A stretch of 10,169 nt of DNA, taken from positions 1-10,169 of the forward strand of contig JAFAEA010000344.1 in the NCBI GenBank assembly GCA_023424355.1, in the 5' to 3' direction. Shown piece by piece: positions 1 through 6,539 of this stretch (the stretch's first letter is position 1; every line of letters starts with the position of its first letter). Position numbers and translations under genes: made by a program. Origin of the DNA: Chloroflexota bacterium. Lineage in GTDB: Bacteria; Chloroflexota; Chloroflexia; Thermomicrobiales; UBA6265. The notes below the pieces were generated by a model, which saw only the letters and a list, made by a program, of their open reading frames with translations, searched no databases and had not been told where the DNA came from.

Positions 1-1502
1 GCGATGGCCATGAAATTCTCGGGAATGGGATCGAAGGTGTAATGAACATCGATATCGTAACGAGCATTGGCCGTAATACTGGCTGCGCGTTCGGCGACTT
101 TAGTGAATGGATCCGGCCACACACCACCGATGACGGTGATGATACCGAGGCAGACCACTGGCCACACAAGCCATGTGGAGACAGGTTTCGGCGCGGTGAT
201 CTCGCGACCGAGGAAGATATGCGTCCAGAACCGGAAGATGTAGGCGAAGGTGAGCGAGGCTCCCAGCACATCCATCACCATGTATGGCGTGCCGAGCTCG
301 GCTGCGCGAGCGAAGAAGAGCTCATCCTTGAAGAAGCCAATGGTAAGGGGCAGTGCTATCAAACCGGATGCTGCGAGCCCGCTCCCGAACGCGAGCATCG
401 GCATGGATTTCCGCAGGCCACCGACATCCGTGAGGGTCTTCTTGCCGGTCGCCTCGGTGACTGCTCCCGCTGTCAGGAAGAGGGCACTCTTCACAATGGC
501 GTGAGCCAGCACGTAGAACGACGCGCCCTTGATTCCGTATTCGCCCCCCATACCAAACATGAAAACCACGTACCCGTATTGGCTGATGGTGGAGTACGCC
601 AGAATCTGCTTGAGGATATTGCGTGTGAGGGCGATGATTCCGCCCACCAGCATCGAGGCAAACCCGATGAACAGGAAGATGTCCAACAGCCAATCGACAT
701 CGGCAATGAGTGGATAGAATCGACCAATGAGGAAGACTCCGGCAGCAACCATCGCGGCCGAATGGAGGTATGCAGAGACCGGTGTGGGAGCTGCCATGGC
801 GCGAGGCAGCCAGAAGTGCAGTGGCACCTGGGCGCTCTTGGCGAGCGCACCAATCGCTATCAGCAGGAGTCCCCAACTGGCGGTGGATGTCACATCGCCA
901 ATCGCGATAATTTCCTTCAGGCTCCAGGTGCCGTACTCGTGGTAAAGCATGATCGAGCCGATGAGCACCAGCACCGCGGTGATTCCGGTGACCATAAGCG
1001 CCATCATGGCAGACGAGCGACTCTCTTCTTCTTGTTGATCGAATCCAATGAGATAGAAGGATGCGATGGCGGTGAGATCCCAGAACAGGAAGATAAGAAT
1101 CAGATCCTGCGCCATGACGAGGCCTACCATAGCCGCCATGAACAGCAACAGGAAGAAGAAGAACTTGGTCTGTTCCTGCTGAGATCGATCCTGATGGTCC
1201 AGATGCAAGCCGATATAGCGGGATGCATACGCCACGACGAAGAACCCGATACCAGTGGCAAGCAGCGCGTAGAGTCTGCCCAGACCATCGATTTCAAGTT
1301 CAAAGCGCATCCCGTGGGCTTCGGCCCAGGATATATCGATGCCATCGTTCGGCTGCGAGAACGACCAAATGGCGACTGCCGCAGCGGCTGCCGTGACCAA
1401 AATTGAGACATGCGGAACCAAACGTGCGCTAAAAGCGCCGCAAATCAGGACCAATATGGGAGCAGCAAATGCTACAGCAAGGAGCAACATGGCAGCGTTC
1501 AT
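1..1502 (-). CDS. mrpA: MrpA-like Na+/H+ antiporter subunit A (3' end outside window)
   Basis: The first 500 codons of a polytopic membrane protein of the NuoL/MrpA proton-translocating family are visible; the gene runs off the left edge. The reading frame shows many hydrophobic helices and the family core. Residues 221-250 carry KSAQ, HFWLP, APTPVSAYLHSA, with Lys222 matching the conserved TM7 lysine. Lys298, Lys338 (HAIVKSALF) and Lys392 (GFFKDELFF) match other channel lysines. The RYIG, LLLFMAAMVGLV and ESR...MVTG stretches (95-173) resemble MrpA more than NuoL. MrpA is the large subunit of the multisubunit cation/proton antiporter in the cytoplasmic membrane and acts in pH and Na+ homeostasis. 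The WELTS motif usual in MrpA reads WDLTA here (Asp142). ATG at 1502 is preceded in frame by a stop, which fixes the start; GGAG lies 10 bases upstream. A NuoL-like or hydrogenase-associated subunit remains possible because the C-terminal half and the neighbours are not visible. Confidence 0.8.
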   Translation of the reverse strand, partial: MNAAMLLLAVAFAAPILVLICGAFSARLVPHVSILVTAAAAAVAIWSFSQPNDGIDISWAEAHGMRFELEIDGLGRLYALLATGIGFFVVAYASRYIGLHLDHQDRSQQEQTKFFFFLLLFMAAMVGLVMAQDLILIFLFWDLTAIASFYLIGFDQQEEESRSSAMMALMVTGITAVLVLIGSIMLYHEYGTWSLKEIIAIGDVTSTASWGLLLIAIGALAKSAQVPLHFWLPRAMAAPTPVSAYLHSAAMVAAGVFLIGRFYPLIADVDWLLDIFLFIGFASMLVGGIIALTRNILKQILAYSTISQYGYVVFMFGMGGEYGIKGASFYVLAHAIVKSALFLTAGAVTEATGKKTLTDVGGLRKSMPMLAFGSGLAASGLIALPLTIGFFKDELFFARAAELGTPYMVMDVLGASLTFAYIFRFWTHIFLGREITAPKPVSTWLVWPVVCLGIITVIGGVWPDPFTKVAERAASITANARYDIDVHYTFDPIPENFMAI

Positions 1503-1522
1503 TCAGGCCATGCTCCGGTCAT
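1499..1522 (-). other. Seven-codon leader ORF overlapping the mrpA start
   Basis: A tiny open frame (MTGAWPE) begins at ATG 1522-1520, four bases after an AAGGTG Shine-Dalgarno-like sequence. Its stop overlaps the mrpA start in an ATGA arrangement (1502-1499). This is seen directly. Its use as a leader peptide or for translational coupling is inference, and chance is a real alternative at this length. Confidence 0.3.
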
Positions 1523-1546
1523 CTGTCACCTTCCCTGATGCTTGAA

Positions 1547-1552
1547 ATTATC
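1547..1552 (-). promoter_or_regulatory. Candidate -10 element for mrpA
   Basis: Read on the minus strand the hexamer is GATAAT, one base from TATAAT, about 45 bases upstream of the mrpA start. At normal spacing the -35 is poor, so this is a weak call. The rest of the 1503-1744 divergent intergenic region shows no gene. Confidence 0.3.
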
Positions 1553-1701
1553 CGCCGGTTGCGAATGGTGATAGACCTGTCGCGATGTTCACGTGCCACG
1601 AATCTGCATCCCTGAAGGACGCTTTGATCGCAATGAGTGCCTCTACGGGCAAGTCCACTTTAACTCTATACGAATTGTCGGGATTCGTGCAGGCAATACG
1701 G

Positions 1702-1707
1702 TACACT
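1702..1707 (+). promoter_or_regulatory. Candidate -10 element (TACACT) for the 1745 gene
   Basis: TACACT lies 38 bases upstream of the ATG at 1745. A TTGTCG at 1675-1680 would give a 21-base spacer, longer than usual, so the -35 is uncertain. The ten bases ACGGTACACT (1698-1707) recur exactly upstream of ppa at 8840-8849, which supports a shared promoter element. Confidence 0.4.
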
Positions 1708-1744
1708 CTCGCTCAATAGCTTCTCGAGTTTGGAGGCGTTTCCC

Positions 1745-2197
1745 ATGGCGAAACCACGGTTTGTACAACTCAATACCCACCGAATTGCGGTGCAAAAGTG
1801 GGAACGAACCGATGACACGATTGTGCTGGGCACTGCCGTTCGCGGTGAGAACCTCGGGCAGGAGCTTCTTGCCCAGGTGGACAACCGCCCCATAACTCTC
1901 CAGGTAGACGACGAGCATTACTCTGGCACGGCCCAGATTCAGAATCACCGCGTCGCGGGGGAAGGTGGAACCGCGGTGCACCGCATTACGATTCGGATAG
2001 CACTCGAAGGCATGGCTCGAGTCAAATCGCTGGCCGAAATGACCACGGACGAGAAGCTCGATCTCCTGATTACAGAAGTTGCGGCCCTGCGTCAGGAAGT
2101 GGCACATCTCCGAGAGCCACAGCCAAGGATGAACCCGGCCGGTCCAACCGGCACGCAAACGCTTCTGGATTTCGATCTCTCTGAGAACCTCGATTAA
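1745..2197 (+). CDS. Hypothetical protein, beta-rich N-terminus with C-terminal coiled coil
   Basis: A 150-residue soluble protein that I do not recognise. No signal peptide or membrane segment is visible. Residues 1-90 alternate hydrophobic and polar residues with several short beta-like stretches (IVLGTAV, ITLQVDD, ITIRIAL), suggesting a small beta-barrel or sandwich. Residues 101-124 (EKLDLLITEVAALRQEVAHLR) have heptad-like spacing and look like a short coiled coil, possibly for oligomerisation. The tail is polar, Pro/Gly-containing and ends in acidic residues. The start is set by a clear GGAGG at 1732-1736, eight bases before ATG 1745. An in-frame TTG at 1730 would overlap that site and is less likely. 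The gene stands alone: its own candidate promoter, a divergent mrpA-like gene upstream and a strong terminator six bases after the stop. It is likely a real, independently transcribed gene; its function is unknown. Confidence 0.75.
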   Translation: MAKPRFVQLNTHRIAVQKWERTDDTIVLGTAVRGENLGQELLAQVDNRPITLQVDDEHYSGTAQIQNHRVAGEGGTAVHRITIRIALEGMARVKSLAEMTTDEKLDLLITEVAALRQEVAHLREPQPRMNPAGPTGTQTLLDFDLSENLD

Positions 2198-2202
2198 GCA
2201 CA

Positions 2203-2230
2203 AAACTGGCTCCATTGCTGGAGCCAGTTT
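2203..2230. terminator. Strong hairpin terminator between convergent genes
   Basis: A perfect 12-base-pair stem (AAACTGGCTCCA at 2203-2214 with TGGAGCCAGTTT at 2219-2230) closes a TTGC loop. It is followed on the plus strand by a T-rich tail to 2236. It lies just after the 1745-2197 gene and just after the end of the leftward YtxH-like gene, so it probably stops transcription from both sides, more strongly rightward. Confidence 0.88.
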
Positions 2231-2243
2231 CGTTTTGCAGTGA

Positions 2244-2702
2244 TTATCCGAAGTTACGCTCGATGGCTGGTTCGTCGCTCGCGAACACGTCCTCAGCCTC
2301 TTCGGTGGCAACATCCACGACTTCCTCGGCATCGGACTGCAAATCTTCGGCTTCGCCACTGACCTTGTCCTTGAGATCGCCAACTGTCTGGGCAACCATC
2401 TCGCGGGTGTCCTGTCCGCTCTTGGGAGCAAACAACAGAGCCAGAATGGCACCGAGCACCACACCGAGGAGCAGGCCGCCCACGAAGCCGCCTTCATTGT
2501 GCTCCGGTTGCGTGGTAACGCGCACCTTCGGCAGCTGTTCCAGCTGATGTCGGGCGTTATCAACGCCCTTGGAGAAATCGATCTTCTTCAACTTCTTTGT
2601 ATCAACCTTGCTGAAATCGATGGAATCCATCAATCCTTCAAGGTCAAGTTCATTGGCGTACTTCTGCGCCTGCGCCTTAAGATCATCAATTGAGTATTTC
2701 AT
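2244..2702 (-). CDS. YtxH-like single-TM protein
   Basis: A 152-residue protein with the YtxH-type core. One glycine-rich membrane helix at residues 71-91 (GGFVGGLLLGVVLGAILALL) is followed directly by FAPKSGQDTR (91-100), a hallmark of that family. The N-terminal 70 residues are charged and contain IDFSK twice (28-32 and 41-45). The C-terminal 50 residues are highly acidic and probably helical. YtxH-like proteins are small envelope proteins often linked to general stress in Firmicutes; no enzymatic role is established. AAGGAG lies seven bases before the ATG and overlaps the stop codon of the upstream two-TM gene (11-base gap), so the two are probably translated as a pair. It is the last gene of the leftward series, before the terminator at 2203-2230. 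Family call is fairly sure, exact role unknown. Confidence 0.82.
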   Translation of the reverse strand: MKYSIDDLKAQAQKYANELDLEGLMDSIDFSKVDTKKLKKIDFSKGVDNARHQLEQLPKVRVTTQPEHNEGGFVGGLLLGVVLGAILALLFAPKSGQDTREMVAQTVGDLKDKVSGEAEDLQSDAEEVVDVATEEAEDVFASDEPAIERNFG

Positions 2703-2713
2703 TTTCTGTCTCC

Positions 2714-3172
2714 TTATTTCTTCGACGGCTTGCTCTTGAATGTCGGCGGATCTGGCTTGGCGGTGCTCTTGCCGGTCACGATCTGACCCATCTTGCGGAT
2801 CTTGGCCATCTGGCCAGCGGCGGTCATGAGCGGCTTCACAGCTTCCTCAGTCACGAAACTGGTGGTGTTGGATACGCGATTGGCGGTGCCCTTGAACTCC
2901 TTGAGGATTTCCAGAGCTTCATCCAGCATCGGGATCACCTGATCCTTGATCTTCATAACCAGGAAGATCAGTGCCGCCGTGATACCTGCCAGCAGAATCA
3001 CCACCACCAACAGCAGAAGCTGACTAAAGATGATGGAAATATCGCGGAACTTCTCCAATGCTGATTGGTGATCTCCACCCAGCATGAAGAGGCCAACAAT
3101 GATGCCAACAAACACCAGCAGGGCTACAAGGGCCGCAACGATCCCTATTTTCTTCGGGGTCCAGTTACTCAA
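2714..3172 (-). CDS. Small two-TM membrane protein, TTG start
   Basis: A 152-residue protein with two hydrophobic helices, about residues 9-31 and 48-73. After these comes a helical, partly amphipathic region (75-125) and a short basic, Ser/Pro/Lys-rich tail. The layout is reminiscent of DUF948-type proteins, often found beside YtxH-like genes, but I cannot confirm that family by eye. The start is a TTG at 3172: an in-frame TGA sits two codons upstream, GGGAG (3184-3180) is seven bases before the TTG, and the next in-frame ATG would remove the first helix. A nearby ATG at 3179 opens a different frame of four codons. The gene follows the alpha-glucosidase gene by 33 bases and precedes the YtxH-like gene by 11. 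The pairing suggests a shared envelope-related role, which is inference. Confidence 0.75.
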   Translation of the reverse strand: MSNWTPKKIGIVAALVALLVFVGIIVGLFMLGGDHQSALEKFRDISIIFSQLLLLVVVILLAGITAALIFLVMKIKDQVIPMLDEALEILKEFKGTANRVSNTTSFVTEEAVKPLMTAAGQMAKIRKMGQIVTGKSTAKPDPPTFKSKPSKK

Positions 3173-3205
3173 CGTTCATCTCCCAATCCAGATGCACACG
3201 CACAA

Positions 3206-4942
3206 TTAATTGCGATGATACACGCGCGTTTCCCACGGTCGCAGGACGATTCCGGTATCGAACTCCGCTGCCGGATAATTGCCGATAAGTACCGGAGAAT
3301 CGGCCCATTCGGCTGCATTTTCCAGCGGAACAGACACTTCCTCATCACCGAAGTTTGCCACTACAAGCAGTTGTTCGTCTGCAAGCGTGCGCGTGTAAGC
3401 AAATATACGCTCATCCTCCTCAAGCAAGAGTGCGAATTCACCGTGGACAACTACTGGCATTTCGTGCCGAAGCTGAATCAGCTTGCGGTAATAGTGAAAC
3501 ACCGAATCATCATCTTCCATGGCCTGTTTGGCATTAACCGTGCCAGCGTTTGGATTCACCGGTAACCACGGTGTACCAGTTGTGAAGCCGGCGTGGGCAG
3601 AATCGTCCCACTGAACCGGGGTGCGAGCGTTATCCCGGCTACTTTCCGCCAGCGAATAGAGCAGATTCGCCTCGTCGTAATCAACCTGGTTCGCGGCGGC
3701 AGCGGCATAATTACGCGCTTCGATATCCTGATAGTCAGCGAGACTGGCGAAAGGAAAATTGGTCATCCCGAACTCTTCGCCCTGATAGATGTACGGTGTG
3801 CCCTGCAGCATATGGAGAACGGTGGCAAGCATCTTCGCCGATTCCACACGGTATTCGGCGTCGTTACCAAATCGACTGACCAACCGCGGCTGATCATGAT
3901 TGTTCCAGTAGAGGCTGTTCCAGCCTACGTTGTAGAGATCGGTTTGCCAGTGGGCCAGCACGGCCTTGAGAGCACGCAAATCCAGTTCCAGGATTTGATA
4001 CCGATCCATGCCGCGATCCAGCATCATGTGATCGAACTGGAACACCATATCCACTTCTTTTTCTTCCGGGTTGGTGTAGCGAATCGCATCGTCCGTTGAA
4101 ACACCCGGCATTTCGCCGACGGTGATCATACGATCACGACCGGCAAACACTTCCTGGTGCATTTCCTTCAGGAATTCGTGAATGCGTGGACCGTTCATCA
4201 CAAACGGGAATCCGTTGGCGAACCCATCCGGCCCCACATCCACTCCATCTCGCAACGGCAGCACCTTGGAGATGAGATTGATGACATCCATGCGGAAGCC
4301 ATCGACACCCCGATCGAGCCACCAGTTCATCATTTCGTAGACGGCGGCACGAACTTCCGGGTTTTCCCAATTAAGGTCTGGCTGCTTTTTACTGAACAGG
4401 TGCAGGTAGTACTCGTTGGTGGATTCATCCAGCTGCCAGCAGGAGCCGCTGAAGAAACTGCGCCAGTTGGTCGGCTCGGCACCGGGCTCACCAGACTCCA
4501 TGCCGTCCTTCGCAGGTTGCCACCAGTACCAATCCCGCTTGGGATTGTTTTTGCTGGATCGGCTTTCGATGAACCACGGATGCTCATCCGAGGTGTGGTT
4601 GACCACCAGATCCATCACGATTTTGATGCCGCGCTTGTGCCCTTCTGCGATCAGCTGATCCACATCGGCGAGGGTACCGAACATGGGATCGATATCCTGA
4701 TAGTCGCTAATGTCGTAGCCGTTATCATCCTGCGGACTTTTGAAAATCGGCGAGAGCCACAGCACATCGATTCCGAGCTCGGCCAGATAATCCAGCTTAC
4801 CGATGATTCCGGGGAGATCGCCGATGCCATCGCCATTGGTATCGGCAAAGCTGCGTGGGTACACCTGATACACCACCGCGCTTTTCCACCAGGCGTCATC
4901 AGCACCGAGGGAAGCATGTTGTTGATTGGGATGAATGGTCAT
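3206..4942 (-). CDS. GH13 alpha-glucosidase, oligo-1,6-glucosidase type
   Basis: A 578-residue cytoplasmic glycoside hydrolase of family 13 with the usual length and layout: (beta/alpha)8 barrel to about residue 490 and a C-terminal beta domain after it. No signal peptide is visible. Conserved regions are present: YQVYPRSF (25-32), DTNGDGIGD (34-42, Ca-binding-type loop), DLVVNH (111-116), GFRMDV with nucleophile Asp219 and Arg217, VGE with acid/base Glu277, NNHDQPR with Asp350, and GTPYIYQGEEFGM (381-393). Val220 directly after the nucleophile is the residue linked in this family to alpha-1,6 rather than alpha-1,4 preference. Isomaltose, panose and similar oligosaccharides are therefore likely substrates, as in MalL; trehalose-6-phosphate hydrolase or a sucrose isomerase cannot be fully excluded. 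ATG at 4942 has only a weak Shine-Dalgarno (AGGG). The gene follows mnmA by 53 bases that contain two inverted repeats. Confidence 0.92.
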   Translation of the reverse strand: MTIHPNQQHASLGADDAWWKSAVVYQVYPRSFADTNGDGIGDLPGIIGKLDYLAELGIDVLWLSPIFKSPQDDNGYDISDYQDIDPMFGTLADVDQLIAEGHKRGIKIVMDLVVNHTSDEHPWFIESRSSKNNPKRDWYWWQPAKDGMESGEPGAEPTNWRSFFSGSCWQLDESTNEYYLHLFSKKQPDLNWENPEVRAAVYEMMNWWLDRGVDGFRMDVINLISKVLPLRDGVDVGPDGFANGFPFVMNGPRIHEFLKEMHQEVFAGRDRMITVGEMPGVSTDDAIRYTNPEEKEVDMVFQFDHMMLDRGMDRYQILELDLRALKAVLAHWQTDLYNVGWNSLYWNNHDQPRLVSRFGNDAEYRVESAKMLATVLHMLQGTPYIYQGEEFGMTNFPFASLADYQDIEARNYAAAAANQVDYDEANLLYSLAESSRDNARTPVQWDDSAHAGFTTGTPWLPVNPNAGTVNAKQAMEDDDSVFHYYRKLIQLRHEMPVVVHGEFALLLEEDERIFAYTRTLADEQLLVVANFGDEEVSVPLENAAEWADSPVLIGNYPAAEFDTGIVLRPWETRVYHRN

Positions 4943-4951
4943 TACTCGCGC

Positions 4952-4965
4952 CCTGATGAATCAGG
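4952..4965. repeat. Inverted repeat upstream of the alpha-glucosidase gene
   Basis: CCTGAT (4952-4957) and ATCAGG (4960-4965) are perfect 6-base arms around GA, centred about 16 bases upstream of the alpha-glucosidase start. The two-base centre is too tight for a good RNA hairpin, so a protein-binding operator is the more likely use, if it is used at all. Confidence 0.4.
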
Positions 4966-4967
4966 TC

Positions 4968-4985
4968 TGCCGGAATTCACCGGCA
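4968..4985. repeat. Inverted repeat just after mnmA
   Basis: TGCCGG (4968-4973) and CCGGCA (4980-4985) form a perfect 6-base stem with a 6-base AATTCA loop, ten bases after the mnmA stop. No T-run follows on the minus strand, so it is not a convincing intrinsic terminator. It could be a processing or attenuation hairpin, or a second operator half. Confidence 0.4.
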
Positions 4986-4995
4986 TGGCGCGGTT

Positions 4996-6201
4996 TCAGA
5001 CCTGTGCGTCGCGCCGTTCGACAGCCTGAATTGTACCGCCTCCCAGCACCTGGTTGTTCTCATAAAACACAACGGCCTGACCCGGCGATGCGATCGGTCC
5101 ACGATCGGCATCGAACACGATCTTCACATCGCGATCTTCGGCATTGCCCGGATAGATCGTGGCAGCGTGCGGGGTACCACGGTATCGCACCACTACATCG
5201 CAGGTGATCGGCTCGGTTGGCCACTCACCGCGGGTGAAGCTAATGGTATCCGCCTGAATCTCGCGGGCCTCGGCATCTTCGCGATCGCCGACCACCAGTT
5301 GGTTGCTGCTGGTATCGAGCTGCAGCACGAAGAACGGCTTCGGAGCCTGAATGCCGATTCCGCGTCGCTGACCAACGGTGTGATTCACCAACCCCTTGTG
5401 CTGACCAACAACTTCGCCGGACTTGGTGACGATATCGCCCGGGACGGTGACATCCGGCCGATGCTCGGCCACAAAATCGGCGTAACTGCGGTTGCCCACA
5501 AAGCAGATTTCCTGGCTCTCCGGCTTATCGGCGACGGGAAGTCCGAAGGCGTGGGCAAGTCGTCGCACCTCAGGCTTGGTAAGACCACCAAGCGGGAACT
5601 GGATGTAGCCCAACTGATCCTGATTCAGGGTGTAGAGCACATAGCTCTGATCCTTGCGGTCGTCCTCGGCGCGATAAAGCTTGTGTGGGGCGCCATCGGT
5701 GCCGTATTCGATGCGAGCATAGTGACCGGTTGCCAGACAATCGGCACCGAGCGCGCGAGCGCGCTCAACCAAATGCTGAAACTTTACGTGGCGGTTGCAT
5801 TCCAGGCAGGGGTTTGGGGTGCGACCTGCCGCATATTCATTGATGAACTTCTGAATTACATTCGCGCCGAACTCGAGCTCCATATTGATGGCGTAGAACG
5901 GCACGCCGATGGTTGCGCAGGTCTTGCGGGCGTCATCCATGGCGGGGATACCGCAACACGGATTGGCACGGTGATCTTCATCTTCCGGGCTGAACAGCCG
6001 CAGGTTCATGCCGACGACGTTGTACCCACGCTCGCGCATCACCAATGCGGTGACGGCGCTATCCACACCACCGCTCATGGCCACGACCACGGTTTTACCT
6101 TCGCCATCTCGTGGGCCGATCCGTTCTTCAGAAAGAAGATCGGCAACGGCATCGAGATCGCGGGGTTCTATGGTTGGTGTGAATGTTTCGGGCGTGATCA
6201 T
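4996..6201 (-). CDS. mnmA: tRNA-specific 2-thiouridylase MnmA
   Basis: A 401-residue cytoplasmic enzyme that thiolates U34 at position 2 in tRNAs for Lys, Glu and Gln, using ATP and sulfur relayed from a cysteine desulfurase. The PP-loop SGGVDS is at 43-48 after KTVVVAM. TPNPCLECNRHVKF (128-141) gives the catalytic Cys135, and QEICFVG (230-236) gives the partner Cys233, matching Cys102 and Cys199 of the E. coli enzyme. GHYAR (159-163), DQSYVLY (184-190) and VGQRRGIGI (276-284) are typical, and the C-terminal beta domain ends normally. About 35 residues precede the PP-loop strand, slightly longer than most family members. ATG 6201 has only a weak CAGG eight bases upstream; AGGAG lies 15 bases away. 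The frame stays open to about 6534 but that part has no family likeness. It is divergent from dnaA and may lead the leftward series. Confidence 0.95.
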   Translation of the reverse strand: MITPETFTPTIEPRDLDAVADLLSEERIGPRDGEGKTVVVAMSGGVDSAVTALVMRERGYNVVGMNLRLFSPEDEDHRANPCCGIPAMDDARKTCATIGVPFYAINMELEFGANVIQKFINEYAAGRTPNPCLECNRHVKFQHLVERARALGADCLATGHYARIEYGTDGAPHKLYRAEDDRKDQSYVLYTLNQDQLGYIQFPLGGLTKPEVRRLAHAFGLPVADKPESQEICFVGNRSYADFVAEHRPDVTVPGDIVTKSGEVVGQHKGLVNHTVGQRRGIGIQAPKPFFVLQLDTSSNQLVVGDREDAEAREIQADTISFTRGEWPTEPITCDVVVRYRGTPHAATIYPGNAEDRDVKIVFDADRGPIASPGQAVVFYENNQVLGGGTIQAVERRDAQV

Positions 6202-6536
6202 GAAAGGTACCTGATGCTCCTGAGGTGCGTTGTGATGATGAATGAATAACTGCAGGAAGCTCACCGGAAGTAAGCGCATGCAAAGTTTAGCACGAGCGCC
6301 CATGTGTCGATTTGTCAAGGTGTCAAATCTGTCCGGCCAGTCTATACCACACACGGTTTTACTAGAGGCGACAATGGATTCGCTGGCTCCGAACACGTTC
6401 GTTTTCCCCGAACTTGCCATTCCTGCACACCTCTCGCAATGCCCGCCAGAGTGACGTACGATACATGGTCTAGCCACTGGGGAATGGCACCTATGCTTTC
6501 CCTGAGACCCGCGTCGTGCCGAGAGGATATTCACTG
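6202..6536. promoter_or_regulatory. Divergent mnmA/dnaA intergenic region
   Basis: 335 bases without a convincing gene. For dnaA, TACGAT (6457-6462) is a possible -10, about 75 bases upstream of the start, with a poor -35. For mnmA, the minus strand shows TAAACT at 6289-6284 as a possible -10. It also carries two TTGACA copies at 6326-6321 and 6318-6313, set 8 bases apart, but the spacing to TAAACT is too long for a standard promoter. No TTATCCACA-like DnaA box or close variant is seen on either strand, and no A+T-rich unwinding-type stretch stands out. I therefore do not call it oriC. Confidence 0.55.
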
Positions 6537-6539
6537 TTG
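6521..6539 (+). promoter_or_regulatory. Ribosome binding site and TTG start of dnaA
   Basis: GAGAGGA at 6521-6527 is nine bases before the TTG at 6537. No in-frame ATG occurs before Met20, and the in-frame GTG at 6516 has no Shine-Dalgarno at suitable distance. The TTG is therefore the preferred start. Confidence 0.7.

Noticed and set aside
42..1406. Long open frame on the plus strand
   Set aside because: It lies wholly antisense to the MrpA-like gene, its translation is low-complexity, rich in His, Glu, Gln, Gly and Arg, and matches no family. It mirrors the codon bias of the true gene.
4157..5029. 290-codon open frame on the plus strand opposite the alpha-glucosidase gene
   Set aside because: Antisense shadow of a full GH13 enzyme with all catalytic residues; no family likeness of its own.
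5167..6249. 360-codon open frame on the plus strand opposite mnmA
   Set aside because: The minus-strand frame has complete MnmA motifs; this one has none and begins and ends without ribosome site or regulatory context.
6412..6420. TTTTCCCCG as a DnaA box upstream of dnaA
   Set aside because: It differs from TTATCCACA at three positions including the conserved end and stands alone, so it is not evidence for oriC.
6202..6534. N-terminal extension of MnmA by about 110 residues
   Set aside because: The frame is open but the translation is unlike MnmA, would cover the whole divergent promoter region of dnaA, and the enzyme is already full length from ATG 6201.
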